DNA of 64,000 nucleotides from Hymenobacter busanensis (GTDB taxonomy: Bacteria > Bacteroidota > Bacteroidia > Cytophagales > Hymenobacteraceae). The notes under the pieces are model-generated. The model saw nothing but the letters and a program-made list of their open reading frames with translations, was not told where the DNA came from and did no database searches. A program made the position numbers and the translations under genes. Location of the stretch: NCBI RefSeq assembly GCF_008727865.1, contig NZ_VTWU01000003.1, positions 124,001-188,000 on the forward strand, read 5' to 3'. Shown here in pieces: positions 25,103-35,486 of this stretch. Position 1 is the stretch's first letter, and the number at the start of each line of letters is the position of its first letter.

Positions 25103-27622
25103 CTAGAGCTTGAACTGCGCGCACACCTTCACGCCGAAGGTTTTGATGCCGGGCAGGTCGCGGTAAGTGAGGCGGTGGATGAAGTCGACGCGCACGAACT
25201 TGAAGATGTTTTCCACGCCGTAGCCCACCTCGGCATAGGGCGTGGTGCCCAGCGTCCGGAACGTGGGCATGGCCGCGCCCGAGGCGTCGGTGGTGAGCAT
25301 GGCCTGGCGGTTGGCCGCGCCCAGGCCGCCGTAGAGCAGGTTGCCGGTGGCCACCAGGCGCCAGTCGAGCTTCTTGAGCAGCGGCACCGCGTTGATGAAC
25401 AGGCCCTCGAAGTAATGCTCGGCGTGCAGCGAGGCGTACCGGTCGCTGATGAACTCGGAGTAGTTCATCAGGTTGTAGGCGTTGGTGGTGTAAATTGGCG
25501 ACTCGTTGCCCAAGTGCGCCTTCAGCACCAAGTACGGCACCGTGCTCGGAATGTAGCCCGCGTCCACAATGTACTCGGTGCGGCCCAGCTGGCCGAGCTG
25601 CACGCTGTGGGTCATGGTGAAGTTGAACTTCTGGTAGCGCAGGTTGCTGCCCAGCAGCCCATCCACGCCCAGCGTGTAGCGGCCCGTAAACACCGGCAGC
25701 TTGTTGAGGCCCACGGCGTAGCGGCGGTTCTGGTTTTGCAGCAGCGTTTCGCCGGGTGCGTAGCGCGACTCCACCACTACCTCGGTCAGCGTGAGCTGGT
25801 CGGCTGTGGGCGCGCCGGGCTGGCGGTCGGGCGTGGTGTAGTAGGCAAAATTGTAGATGGGGTCGAAGTGCTGGCGGCGCAGCGTGAGCTTCTGGGTGAA
25901 GTTGTGGAACAGGTCCGACTGCGCCGTTACGCTCGTCACGTCGCGCCACAGCGGCAGCAGCGGCCGGATGTTGCCAAAGCGCGCGGCGGCCTCAAACAGC
26001 GGGCTTTCCAGCGCCAGGTCGTTGTCGAGCAAGGCCACCAGATCCAGCTCGTGGCTGTGCTTCACGCTAAACACCGTCCAGTTCGGGCGCGACACAATGC
26101 GGTCGGCCGAGAGGCTGTACTTGAATTCCCCGTCGCGGGTGCCGTAGGCGGCGTAGCCCTGCACCAGCCAATTGGGATTCAGCTCGGGCGTGGTCCGGAA
26201 ACCCAGCCGCAGGCGGTTGCCCTCCACGTTGTTGTAGTTGTAGGTGCTGAAAATCGGCCCCAGCTCGAAGCGGCCGCGCGGGCCCAACTCCTTGTAGCCG
26301 TTCACCACGAGGTCGGCCACTTCCAGGAAGGTGCGCACCGAGGGCAGCTTGCCCACCGAGTCGAGCACGGTGAGCGTGCGGGCTTCCTGGGCCGAGAGGG
26401 TGTCGGGGCGCTGCTGCTGCCAGAAATCGGCAGGCGTTTTCTGGGCGTTGGGCGCGGCGGCAAAGGGCTGGTCGTAGAACGGCAACTCGTGCGGGTGGCC
26501 GGCATCGAACTGCGAGTTGACGGTGGTGAAGCGCACCAGCAGCCCGCTTTGCTTTTTGGTCGGCTTCAGGCCCAGCACCACGCGGGTGCGCTGCGGCAGC
26601 CACGGCCCAGCCGGCGAAGGCGCCAGATCCTGGTACACCCGAATCTGGTCGACAAAGTTAATGTTGGCCTTCGGATCGACTTCCAGGTCCACGCGGCGCA
26701 GGGCGTAGGAGTTCATCGTCACCCAAATGCGGCCGGTGAAGGCCAAATCCTGCGGGCGCCGGGGCGTGACTTTCAGCTGGTAGCAACGGTCCTGGCCCAC
26801 CATCACCGAGTCCTCCAGGTCGTAGTCGTAGGTGATGCGCCACCCGTCGGCAATGGGTGAAATGAAGTCTTTGCCCATCACCACCTGCCAGTTGGGGTAG
26901 AAGTCGTAGTCCTGAAACGAGGAGCCCAGTACCTGCGACAGGAGCGTGCCGTCTTGCGGGGCCACGCCGTGCAGCTGCGAGTGTTTGATTTCCTCCCGCT
27001 CGCGGTTGGGCCGGTGCCGCACGTAGTAGCGCGACATCACCTCGGAGGCAAACAGCGGCACCGTGGGTTTGCCCGAGGCGTTGCGCGCCAGGTCGCCCGC
27101 GCCGTCGGCAATGGCCGTCATGTCGCGAATGACTTTGCGCCGCGCCAGCCGGTCGGAAATGTCCGACAAAGACACCTCGATGCGGTTGTAGCTGTCGAAC
27201 TCGAAAGCGTCGAGCCGGGCCTTGTCGTTCTGCTTTTTGTGCTGCTGCACTTGGCGCAGAATGGCGTAGGCCGGGTTTTCGGTGGGCCGAATGGTGACTT
27301 CGCCCAGCGCAATGGCCGCCGAAGGCAGCTTCACGTTCAGGGTTTGCTGGGGCGCTTTGCCTGCGGCCACGCTCTTGGGCCGAAAGCCCACGGCCGAAGC
27401 CCAGAGCGAGTCGACCGGATGAGCAACCGGCAGCTGGTAGCGGCCGTCCTCGTCGGCGGTGGTGCCGAAGGTGGTACCTTTCACATACACCGAGGCGAAG
27501 GGTACAGCCTGGCCGGTAGCAGCCTCGGTGATGCGGCCCGAAAAAACAATCCGCTGGGCCAGCGCGGTATTGCCGAGCGTCAGCAGGAGCACCAGCCCCA
27601 GCCACGAGTATACAGACTTCAT
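25103..27622 (-). CDS. DUF5686 outer-membrane protein with carboxypeptidase-regulatory domain, copy 1
   Basis: The 839-aa precursor has a signal peptide (MKSVYSWLGLVLLLTLGNTA, cut near LAQ). Residues about 22-105 are a carboxypeptidase-D regulatory-like beta-sandwich (VFSGRITEAATGQAVPFASV), followed by DUF5686, predicted as a large outer-membrane barrel. The segment GEVTIRPTENPAYAILRQVQ and the C-terminus FGVKVCAQFKL are family marks. The ATG at 27622 gives the signal peptide and follows a TACCTTTG promoter. It is the second of a tandem pair with the gene at 27805; long stretches are near identical. Role unknown; surface polymer handling or transport has been suggested for relatives, inference here. 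Confidence 0.85.
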   Translation of the reverse strand: MKSVYSWLGLVLLLTLGNTALAQRIVFSGRITEAATGQAVPFASVYVKGTTFGTTADEDGRYQLPVAHPVDSLWASAVGFRPKSVAAGKAPQQTLNVKLPSAAIALGEVTIRPTENPAYAILRQVQQHKKQNDKARLDAFEFDSYNRIEVSLSDISDRLARRKVIRDMTAIADGAGDLARNASGKPTVPLFASEVMSRYYVRHRPNREREEIKHSQLHGVAPQDGTLLSQVLGSSFQDYDFYPNWQVVMGKDFISPIADGWRITYDYDLEDSVMVGQDRCYQLKVTPRRPQDLAFTGRIWVTMNSYALRRVDLEVDPKANINFVDQIRVYQDLAPSPAGPWLPQRTRVVLGLKPTKKQSGLLVRFTTVNSQFDAGHPHELPFYDQPFAAAPNAQKTPADFWQQQRPDTLSAQEARTLTVLDSVGKLPSVRTFLEVADLVVNGYKELGPRGRFELGPIFSTYNYNNVEGNRLRLGFRTTPELNPNWLVQGYAAYGTRDGEFKYSLSADRIVSRPNWTVFSVKHSHELDLVALLDNDLALESPLFEAAARFGNIRPLLPLWRDVTSVTAQSDLFHNFTQKLTLRRQHFDPIYNFAYYTTPDRQPGAPTADQLTLTEVVVESRYAPGETLLQNQNRRYAVGLNKLPVFTGRYTLGVDGLLGSNLRYQKFNFTMTHSVQLGQLGRTEYIVDAGYIPSTVPYLVLKAHLGNESPIYTTNAYNLMNYSEFISDRYASLHAEHYFEGLFINAVPLLKKLDWRLVATGNLLYGGLGAANRQAMLTTDASGAAMPTFRTLGTTPYAEVGYGVENIFKFVRVDFIHRLTYRDLPGIKTFGVKVCAQFKL

Positions 27623-27644
27623 AATGAGCTTCTCACAATCGACA

Positions 27645-27652
27645 CAAAGGTA
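27645..27652 (-). promoter_or_regulatory. -7 element for DUF5686 copy 1
   Basis: The minus strand reads TACCTTTG, 22 nt before the ATG at 27622. It shows that copy 1 can be transcribed on its own, not only by read-through from copy 2. A TTTG lies 15 nt upstream, closer than the usual spacing. Confidence 0.6.
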
Positions 27653-27804
27653 CGACGCGATAGAGAGCAAATTACCTTAGCAAAGGTTAATCGTTTGTTG
27701 CTTTTTATGGGTAAATAGCTCAGCGGCAGCGAAATAAAAATAACAGCGCTGGTCGTATTCCGGAGCACTTCGACCGGTGCGCTTCGGGCCGCGACAAACG
27801 GGTG

Positions 27805-30330
27805 CTAGAGCTTGAACTGGAAGCTCATTTTCACGCCAAAATTCTGAACGCCGGGCAGGTTGCGGTAGGTGAGGCGGTGAATGAAGTCGACGCGCACGAA
27901 CTTGAAGATGTTTTCCACGCCGTAGCCCACCTCGGCGTAGGGCAAAGTGCCCAGCGGCCGGAATTTGGGCAGGGCCTCGCCCGTAAACGGGTCGGCGGCG
28001 GGTATCAGGTCGAGGTTGGCGGGGCGGGCACCGCCGTAGAGCACGCTGCCCGTGGCCAACAAGCGCCAGTTGAGCTTCTTGAGCAGCGGCACCGAGTTCA
28101 GAAACAGCCCTTCGAAGTGGTGCTCGGCGCGCACCGACGCGTACCGGTCGCTCACGAACTCGAAGTAGCGCATCAGGTTGAACGCGGAGCTGTTGTAGAA
28201 CGGGTTCTGGTTGCCCAGATGCGACTTGAGCACCGGGTAGGGCACGGTGTTCGGAATTAGCCCGGCTTCGAGGCGGTAGTCGGTGCGGCCGAGCTGGCCA
28301 AACCGGGCGCTGTGCGTCACCAGCAGGTTGAACTTGTGGTAGCGGAAGTCGCCGCCGAGCAGGTTGTTCAGGCCCAGCGTGTAGCGCAGCGTAAAGACGG
28401 GCCAGAGCATCTGGCCCACGGCGTAGCGGCGGTGCGGCAGGCTGATGAGGCGTTCGTCGCGGGCGTAGCGGGTTTCCAGCACCACTTCGGCCAACGACAA
28501 CTCGTCGGTGGTGGGCGAAGTGGGCTCGTGCTCGGGCGTGTTGAAATAGCGGAAGCCGAAAAGCGGGTCGAAGTGCTGGCGGCGCAGCATCACGCTCTGC
28601 GTCAGGCCGCGCAGCACGTCGGTCTGCAGCTTCACCGACGACACGTCGCGCAGTAGCGGGCGGCCTTTGTCGAGGTTGCCCACGCGGGCCGAGGCCTCGT
28701 AAAGCGCGTCGGCGCCGTCGAGGTCCACGTCGAGCAGCGCCACTTGGTCGAGCACGCGGCGCTGGTTGAGGCTGAGCACCGTCCAGTGGCGGCGGTTGAG
28801 CATGTAGTTGAAATACACGTTGTACTTCACGCGCTGGTCGCGGAAGCCGTAGCCCACAAAGCCGCCCAGCAGCCAGGTGGGGCTGATTTCGGGCGTGGTG
28901 CGCAGGCCCAACCGCGTGTGCACGCCCTCCACGTTGTTGAAGCCGAAGGTGGTCAGCAGCGGCCCCACGTCAATCTTGCCCACGCGCTTGTAGCCGTTCA
29001 CTACAATATCGGCCAGCTCCATGATGGAGTGCACGGCCGGCAACTCGGTTACCGAATCGAGCACGGCCAGGGTCTGCTTTTCGGCCACCGACAGCGTGTC
29101 GGGGCGGCTCTGGGCAAAGTATTCGGCCGCGTTGGCGTAGGCATCGACCGCGGTTTCGATGGATTGCGCGTAGAAAGCCAGCGGGCGGTTCTGGTTGCGC
29201 AAAAAGTGGCTGTTCACGGTCGTTACCACGGCGCGGGCGCCCAACTGCCCGTCGCCAGAGGGCTTGAAGCCGACCACCACTCGCGTGCGCACCGGCAGTC
29301 CCGGCCCGTCGGTGGGCGAGGTCAGCTCCTGCTGCACGCTCAGCTCGCTCACGAAGTTCAGGTTGGCCCTGGGGTCAACCATCAAATCGACCTTGCGCAA
29401 GGCGAAGGAGCCGGTGGTAATCCAGATGCGGCCGGTGAAGGCCAGGTCCTGCGGGCGGCGGGGCGTGACCTTGAGCTGGTAGCAGCGGTCCTGCCCGACC
29501 AGGACCGAGTCCTCCAAGTCGTAGTCGTAGGTGATGCGCCAGCCCTCGGCAATGGGCGAAATAAAGTCCTTGCCGACGCACTGCTGCCAGTTGGGGTAAA
29601 AGTCGAAATCCTGAAACGACGAGCCGGTCATCTGGGCCAGAAACGAGCCGGGCTCGGGCGCCGCGCCGCGCAGCTGGCTGCGCCGGATTTCCTCGCGCCG
29701 CCGCACCGGCTGGTTGCGCACGTAGCAGCGCGACTCGGTTTCGGAGGCGAAAATGGGCAGGGCCGCCTGCAGGTTATTGCCCGCCGTGCCCGGCGTTTTG
29801 GCCGCTTCGGCATCGGCAATGCGCTGAATCTGCTGCACCAGGCGCTGCTTGGCAATGCGCTCGGGCAGGTCGGTAAAGGCCGCTTCGAGGCGGGTGTAGC
29901 TGTCGAAATCGTAGTCGTCGAGCCGGCGCCGGTCGTTCTGGGGCTTGTGCTGTTGCACTTGGCGCAGAATGGCGTAGGCGGGGTTTTCGGTGGGCCGAAT
30001 GGTGACTTCGCCCAGCGCAATGGCCGCCGAGGGCAGCGCCAGATTAACCGTTTGTACCGGCTGCTTGCCCACAGCCACGCTCTTGGGCCGAAAGCCCACG
30101 GCCGAAGCCCAGAGCGAATCGACGGGCTGCGGCACGGGCAGTTGGTAGCGGCCCTCTTCGTCGGCGGTGGTGCCCAGGGTCGTGCCTTTCACATACACCG
30201 AGGCAAACGGCACCGGCTGGCCCGTAGCAGCCTCGGTGACGCGCCCGCTGAACGCCATGCGCTGGGCGGCTGCGGAGCCACCCAATAGCAGAAGCGCAAA
30301 CAAGCAAAGCAGCGGGTAAACGTGCCTCAT
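27805..30330 (-). CDS. DUF5686 outer-membrane protein with carboxypeptidase-regulatory domain, copy 2
   Basis: The 841-aa paralogue of the next gene starts with MRHVYPLLCLFALLLLGGSA and a cleavage near AAAQ. It has the same regulatory-like sandwich (AFSGRVTEAATGQPVPFASV) and DUF5686 barrel, ending FGVKMSFQFKL. Shared blocks with copy 1 include DLEDSVxVGQDRCYQLKVTP and RPQDLAFTGRIW. The central plug-like third and several loops differ, so the pair arose by duplication followed by divergence. A TACCTTTA element, one base off the consensus, is about 20 nt before the ATG. Function is unknown. Confidence 0.85.
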   Translation of the reverse strand: MRHVYPLLCLFALLLLGGSAAAQRMAFSGRVTEAATGQPVPFASVYVKGTTLGTTADEEGRYQLPVPQPVDSLWASAVGFRPKSVAVGKQPVQTVNLALPSAAIALGEVTIRPTENPAYAILRQVQQHKPQNDRRRLDDYDFDSYTRLEAAFTDLPERIAKQRLVQQIQRIADAEAAKTPGTAGNNLQAALPIFASETESRCYVRNQPVRRREEIRRSQLRGAAPEPGSFLAQMTGSSFQDFDFYPNWQQCVGKDFISPIAEGWRITYDYDLEDSVLVGQDRCYQLKVTPRRPQDLAFTGRIWITTGSFALRKVDLMVDPRANLNFVSELSVQQELTSPTDGPGLPVRTRVVVGFKPSGDGQLGARAVVTTVNSHFLRNQNRPLAFYAQSIETAVDAYANAAEYFAQSRPDTLSVAEKQTLAVLDSVTELPAVHSIMELADIVVNGYKRVGKIDVGPLLTTFGFNNVEGVHTRLGLRTTPEISPTWLLGGFVGYGFRDQRVKYNVYFNYMLNRRHWTVLSLNQRRVLDQVALLDVDLDGADALYEASARVGNLDKGRPLLRDVSSVKLQTDVLRGLTQSVMLRRQHFDPLFGFRYFNTPEHEPTSPTTDELSLAEVVLETRYARDERLISLPHRRYAVGQMLWPVFTLRYTLGLNNLLGGDFRYHKFNLLVTHSARFGQLGRTDYRLEAGLIPNTVPYPVLKSHLGNQNPFYNSSAFNLMRYFEFVSDRYASVRAEHHFEGLFLNSVPLLKKLNWRLLATGSVLYGGARPANLDLIPAADPFTGEALPKFRPLGTLPYAEVGYGVENIFKFVRVDFIHRLTYRNLPGVQNFGVKMSFQFKL

Positions 30331-30556
30331 AGAGCGTAGGGTGTACTCTGCTTAAAGGTACGGCATGGACCTGCAACAACCGCGCTGACAACGGCGCAAC
30401 TCGGTAATTCTCAAGGCAGCCCAGCCGCTGAGCTCGTAACGCTAAACCACCGGGAAACGATGCGCCCTTTGGCCCCAGCCAAGCTCCGCCGCTGAATATA
30501 CCACCGCCTCGGCAAGTTGCAAGGCGGTTTTGGCAGCTCGGCAAGGTTTTACCGTG

Positions 30557-31519
30557 CTACGAACATTCTTCGCGGGTGAGCTGCTCGTTGATGCTGATGG
30601 CCGCCTGCGCGCCTTCGGCCGCCGCCACCAGAGCCTGCTGGGCGGCGGGCGTGGTGTCGCCGGCGGCGTACACGCCGGGCACGGTGGTCATAATCTTTTT
30701 GTCGACCCACACGGCACCGCTGCGCTGCAGGCGGCGGCAGCCCAGTTGGTCGGCTATGTTGCTGCGCTGCTGCTGATCAGGGTGAATGAAGAGCGCCTGC
30801 CGTGGCAGGCTGGAGCCGTCGGCAAACTCAAGCTGGCGCAGGCTGCCGTCGCGGCGGCCAGCCAGGCGCCGGATCGGCTGCTCGTAGAGGGCAATGCCGT
30901 GGCGCTTGAGCCGGTGGCGGGAATGCTCGCTCATGCCCGTCCAGCCGTCGGTGCACACCACCACGTCCTTCGACCAGCGGCTGATGAGCAGCGCAAACCC
31001 CGCGGCGGACTTGTTGCGGCCGTACACCGCCACCGGCTGGTCGCTGACTTCGTAGCCGTGGCAGTAGGGGCAGTGCAGCACGCCCACGCCCCACAGCTCA
31101 CGCATGCCCTCAATGGGCGGCAAGACATCGGCAATGCCCGTAGCCAGCAGAATTTTGCGGGTGGTTACGCAGCGGCCCGAGTCGAGCGTGACGCGGAAGC
31201 TGCCAGTTTCGGGGTCGCGCTCGGTTTGGGCGACGCAGGCTTCGCGGGATTCTACAGTGGTGTAGGGCTGCAGCTGCTCGCGGCCCAGGCGCAGCAACTC
31301 CTGCGGCTTGATGCCGTCGCGCGAGAGGAAGCCGTGCACGGCGGGCGAGGGGGCGTTGCGGGTTTTGCCGCCGTCGCAGAGCAGCACCCGGCGGCGGCAG
31401 CGGCCCAGTACCAATGCCGCGCTTAGGCCGGCGCACCCGGCGCCCACTACCACCACTTCGTAGTCGGTGGGCGGAATGTGACGGGGGCGCTTGAACGGAC
31501 GGCGGGCGGAAGCGGGCAT
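30557..31519 (-). CDS. Thioredoxin-reductase-like FAD-dependent oxidoreductase
   Basis: The 320-aa protein has the FAD-binding VVVGAGCAGLSAALVLG near residue 22 and the redox pair CPYC in LHCPYCHGYE. The family end motif GVYAAGDTT, followed by AAEGAQAAISINEQL, is present. The usual NAD(P)-binding GxGxxA is degenerate here (VAVYGRNKSAAGF), so the electron donor may differ from NADPH. It may reduce a small thiol partner or act as an independent oxidoreductase. No thioredoxin gene is adjacent. The start at 31519 leaves a basic 18-residue lead before the FAD strand. Confidence 0.85.
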   Translation of the reverse strand: MPASARRPFKRPRHIPPTDYEVVVVGAGCAGLSAALVLGRCRRRVLLCDGGKTRNAPSPAVHGFLSRDGIKPQELLRLGREQLQPYTTVESREACVAQTERDPETGSFRVTLDSGRCVTTRKILLATGIADVLPPIEGMRELWGVGVLHCPYCHGYEVSDQPVAVYGRNKSAAGFALLISRWSKDVVVCTDGWTGMSEHSRHRLKRHGIALYEQPIRRLAGRRDGSLRQLEFADGSSLPRQALFIHPDQQQRSNIADQLGCRRLQRSGAVWVDKKIMTTVPGVYAAGDTTPAAQQALVAAAEGAQAAISINEQLTREECS

Positions 31520-31696
31520 AGTGGGTAGATGGGCGGTGATGCTGCTTCAACCCCCAAACGCGGCGAGGGGTTGCGGCGGAGTTGGTTTGGGCGGGCGTGC
31601 TAGCCGGCAGCGGGCCAGCGCGGTTGGGGCCGTGTTGGTTGAAGCTCTGCGGGAATTTGCGGTACTTGAGGCCTAGCTACTTCTTTTTTTCTGCCC

Positions 31697-34600
31697 ATGA
31701 AAAAACCTTACTTAGTACTGGCGGCGCTGGCTCTGAGCCACATCGCCACGGCCCAGCTCTCGGGCACCAAGACCATCGACCCGGGTGGTACCGGCCCCAA
31801 CAACTACCCCACCGTATCGGCGGCCGTAACGGCGCTGAACGCGGGCGGCGTGGGCGCGGGCGGTGTTACGTTCCGGGTGAAAGCCGGCACCACGTTCACC
31901 GAAGCCATTCCGGCCATTACCGCCTCGGGCACGGCCGCCAACGGCATTCGGTTTACCCGAGGCGGTGCCGGGGCCAACCCCGTGCTGCAAACCGTGGGCA
32001 CCGGCGCTGCCGATGCTGTACTGACCCTCGACGGGGCTGATTACGTGCGCCTCGACAGCCTGACGCTGCGCGAAAACCCGGCTAACACGGGCGTTGCCCA
32101 AACCGAGTACGGCGTATGGCTGAAGGGCGGTGCCACCAACAATCTGGTGCAGGCCTGCGCCATCGTGCTGGACCGCGCCAACACCAACAAAACCTACGGC
32201 GTGCATTTGCTCGACGGCGGCAACAACGCCAACCGGTTCCTGAGCAACGCCATCAGCAACTGCACCGGCGCCTACTACTTCGCCGCCACCTCCGCCGCCA
32301 ACGACCTCGACAACGAAATCGGGAATCTGGCCGGCGGCAGCAGCCCGCTGACGCTGCTGGGCCTGCCCACCACGGGCGGACCACCGACCACCACCATCGT
32401 GTACGCGGTGTACCTGACCTTTCAGCAGCGGGCGAAAGTCGTCGGCCAGGACATCAGCGACGTGCAGGGGCCGGGCTCAGTATACGGCATCTATTCCAGC
32501 GGCGCCCCCAACAGCGTCGAGATGATTGACAACCGCCTCAGCAACTTCCTAAGCCGGGCCACCGGCAGCGGCATTGTAGAAGCGCTGTACGTGAACAGCG
32601 GCACTACCCATACGCTGCTGCGCAACCGCGTGCACGACATCCGCGCCACCGGCTCCACGGCCTTCGCGGTGGGCATCGACATCAACGGCGGCGCCACCAA
32701 CTACATCATCAACAACTTCGTGAGCGGGGTGCAGGCTCCGGCTAGTACCGCCGGCACGGCCGTGCGCGCGCTCAGCCTGCGCGGCGGCACCACCAACAAC
32801 GTGTTCCACAACACGGTGCTGGTGGAATACGCGGCCACTGTGGCCAGCAACAAAAGCGGAGCGTTCTACATGTCGGGCGCCAATACGCCGGGCTACCTCG
32901 CCAACAACGTCTTTGTGAACCGCGTGACCGGCCTGACGCCGGGCGGCGGGGGCGTAGGCGCAGCTTTCTTCAAAGCCACGGCCACCGTCACCACCCTTGC
33001 CGGCTCCAACAACAACCTGTACTACAGCGCCTCGCCCTCGGCCGAGCACCCGATTTTCTACGGCGTGGCCACCACGCCCGCCGTGGCCGTTACGCTGGCC
33101 GACTACAAGCAGCTGGCCGCCCCGGCCGGGGTCGATCAATCGGCGGTGACGGAAAACCCGACGTTCGTGTCGGCCGCTACCGGCGACCTGCACATCAGCC
33201 CCACAGTGCCCACTCAGATTGAAAGTGGCGGCGTGAACCTGATTGGCGGCACCGCCGTGCCCACCGACATCGACGGCCAAACGCGCAACGCCAATGCCCC
33301 CGACCTCGGCGCCGACGAAGGCTCCTTCCAGGGCGTGGATGCCAGCGGACCAAGCATTGCCTACGCGCCGCTGAGCAACACCTCGGCCTTTACCAGCCGC
33401 ACGCTGAGCGCCGTTACCATCACCGATCCGAGCGGCGTGAACGTGGCGGCCGGCACCAAGCCGCGCCTCTACTACAAGAAAAACTCCGACGCCAACGCCT
33501 TCAACGTGCCCAACGACGCCACCGGCAACGGCTGGAAATGGACCGAAGCCACCGGCACCGCGTCGCCTTTCAGCTTCACGCTCGATGTGAGCAAGCTGCG
33601 CGCGGCTCCCGTGGCCGGCGACTCCATTCAGTACTTCGTGACGGCGCAGGACTTGGTGACGCCGCCCAACGTGAGTGCCTCGCCGGGCACGGGCTTCGCG
33701 GCCACCTCGGTAGCGGCCATTACCAGTGCCCCGCGCCGGCCGAACTCCTACCGCGTGCTGGGTTTCATCAGCGGCATCAAGACCGTGGGCGTGTCGGCTG
33801 CTGCCGATTACCCCACCCTCACGGCGGCCGTAGCCGATTTGAACCGCAGCCAGCTGAACGGTAGCGTCACGCTGCGCCTCATCGACGCCTCGTACCCGAG
33901 CGAAACCTACCCGATTACGCTCAACGCCAACCCCGGCACGCGCCCCACGCCCACGGCCACACCCAATGCCGTACGCATCGAGCCGGCCGTGGCTACCCGC
34001 GTCACCACCCTCGAAGGCAATGCCACCACGCCCCTGCTGATTGTGAATGCCAGCTACGTAGACGTGAGCGGGGTAGGCGGCAGCGGCTACGGCCTGCTGC
34101 TGCGCAACAACGGTACCGGCGCTGCCAGCGGAGTGGCTTTTGCCACGGGCCGCAACGTGGCGTTCCGCCGCGTAGAAATGCAGGCTGGCAGCACCACCAC
34201 CGGCTACGGCGTAGCATTTGACGGCGTGGTGGCGGGCTTGGTGCAGAACTGCAAATTCAGCCGCGCCAATGTGGCCGTGCAGCTGCAGAACAACTGCGAC
34301 TCGGTGCGCGTGTTCAGCAACGAAATGGGTGCCATTGCGCCAGCTACCGACCCGCTGGGCTCGGCCGGCGTGGTAGTGCTCAGCAGCCAGCACTTCGACG
34401 TGGTGGGCAATATCATTTCCGGCGTTACGCGGGCGGTGTCGCCCAGCATTTCGGGCATCCAGGTGGGTGGAACAGCCCGCGACGGAGCCGTGCGCGGCAA
34501 TGCCATTGCCTACATCTTGCATTCGGCTACCACCGCTGCCACGGCCTACGGGGCCGTTGGCATCCGCTTGGGCACTTCGGATACCAACTCCGGCATTTTG

Positions 34601-35467
34601 GTGGAGAGCAACATGATCAGCAACGTGCGCAGCTTCGGCGACGACGGCCTGTCGTTTACGCCCCACGGCATTGTAGCGGCTAGCGGCGGCGGCTACAGCA
34701 TTGCCCACAACTCGGTGTACCTCACCGGCACCGTAGGCGGCGGTGCCACGCCGGTATCGGCGGCGCTGCTGCTGAATGCCGGGGTGACTACCGTGGGCGC
34801 GGTCAATAACATCCTGGTCAACAACATCGACGTGACGCCGACTGGCGGCAAAGCCTATTCGTTATTGGTGGCGGGTGCCGCCACGCAGCTGAGCGCCTCC
34901 AACGCCAACGACTACCTGGCCACCGGGGCCCGCGGGGTGCTGGCCAGCATCAACAACGTGGACCTGCCCACGCTAGCGGCCGTGCGCACGGCTACCTCCG
35001 CCGATCAGCGCAGCGTATCGGTGCTGCCGGTGTTTGTGGCACCCACCAACGGTGACCTGCATCTGACGGCTGCCAACAACTGCAGCCTCGAAGGCAAAGG
35101 CCTGCCCCTGCCCGGACCGCGCCTCGATATTGACGGCGACGCCCGCTCCGTGACCACGCCCGACATCGGGGCTGATGAGTTTGTGGGTGTGAACTGCACC
35201 GTGGCTACCACATCGGCCAAAGCCACCTGGCGCACCGATGTATACCCGAACCCCACGGCCGGTGCCCTCACCCTGAGCATCAGCGGGGCTACGGGTCCGC
35301 TCACGCTGGAAGTGCTGGATGTGCTGGGCCGCCCGGTGCACCGGGTCGAGCTGAAAGCCGGGACCAGCAGCTACCCCCTCGATTTGCACGGCCACGCGGC
35401 CGGGTTATACCTGCTGCGCCTCAGCAACGGGCAAGTGGTGAGCAGCCACCGCGTGGTGCTCCGGTAA
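31697..35467 (+). CDS. Large secreted T9SS cargo with beta-helix repeats
   Basis: The 1256-aa protein has a signal peptide (MKKPYLVLAALALSHIATAQ). Two long regions (about residues 20-540 and 690-1160) show right-handed parallel beta-helix character, with recurring NxxxNNxxxN and VxxN ladder motifs such as SNAISNCTGAYYF. Between them (about 545-680) lies a beta-sandwich with DPSGVNVAAGTKPRLYYKK. The last 80 residues are a T9SS type A sorting domain (DVYPNPTAGALTLSI to HRVVLR), which directs export and surface attachment. Sugar-binding or lyase activity is possible but no catalytic site is evident. It is followed by a strong terminator. Confidence 0.9.
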   Translation: MKKPYLVLAALALSHIATAQLSGTKTIDPGGTGPNNYPTVSAAVTALNAGGVGAGGVTFRVKAGTTFTEAIPAITASGTAANGIRFTRGGAGANPVLQTVGTGAADAVLTLDGADYVRLDSLTLRENPANTGVAQTEYGVWLKGGATNNLVQACAIVLDRANTNKTYGVHLLDGGNNANRFLSNAISNCTGAYYFAATSAANDLDNEIGNLAGGSSPLTLLGLPTTGGPPTTTIVYAVYLTFQQRAKVVGQDISDVQGPGSVYGIYSSGAPNSVEMIDNRLSNFLSRATGSGIVEALYVNSGTTHTLLRNRVHDIRATGSTAFAVGIDINGGATNYIINNFVSGVQAPASTAGTAVRALSLRGGTTNNVFHNTVLVEYAATVASNKSGAFYMSGANTPGYLANNVFVNRVTGLTPGGGGVGAAFFKATATVTTLAGSNNNLYYSASPSAEHPIFYGVATTPAVAVTLADYKQLAAPAGVDQSAVTENPTFVSAATGDLHISPTVPTQIESGGVNLIGGTAVPTDIDGQTRNANAPDLGADEGSFQGVDASGPSIAYAPLSNTSAFTSRTLSAVTITDPSGVNVAAGTKPRLYYKKNSDANAFNVPNDATGNGWKWTEATGTASPFSFTLDVSKLRAAPVAGDSIQYFVTAQDLVTPPNVSASPGTGFAATSVAAITSAPRRPNSYRVLGFISGIKTVGVSAAADYPTLTAAVADLNRSQLNGSVTLRLIDASYPSETYPITLNANPGTRPTPTATPNAVRIEPAVATRVTTLEGNATTPLLIVNASYVDVSGVGGSGYGLLLRNNGTGAASGVAFATGRNVAFRRVEMQAGSTTTGYGVAFDGVVAGLVQNCKFSRANVAVQLQNNCDSVRVFSNEMGAIAPATDPLGSAGVVVLSSQHFDVVGNIISGVTRAVSPSISGIQVGGTARDGAVRGNAIAYILHSATTAATAYGAVGIRLGTSDTNSGILVESNMISNVRSFGDDGLSFTPHGIVAASGGGYSIAHNSVYLTGTVGGGATPVSAALLLNAGVTTVGAVNNILVNNIDVTPTGGKAYSLLVAGAATQLSASNANDYLATGARGVLASINNVDLPTLAAVRTATSADQRSVSVLPVFVAPTNGDLHLTAANNCSLEGKGLPLPGPRLDIDGDARSVTTPDIGADEFVGVNCTVATTSAKATWRTDVYPNPTAGALTLSISGATGPLTLEVLDVLGRPVHRVELKAGTSSYPLDLHGHAAGLYLLRLSNGQVVSSHRVVLR

Positions 35468-35486
35468 GACGTTCTGCAACCGCCAC

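Noticed and set aside
25175-26860. Plus-strand frames in both DUF5686 genes with similar peptides
   Set aside because: The similarity follows from the paralogous sense genes; the frames are antisense shadows.
32549-34708. 719-aa minus-strand open frame inside the beta-helix gene
   Set aside because: It is a shadow of the GC-rich T9SS gene: composition is Ala/Gly/His/Arg-biased, with no fold or signal.
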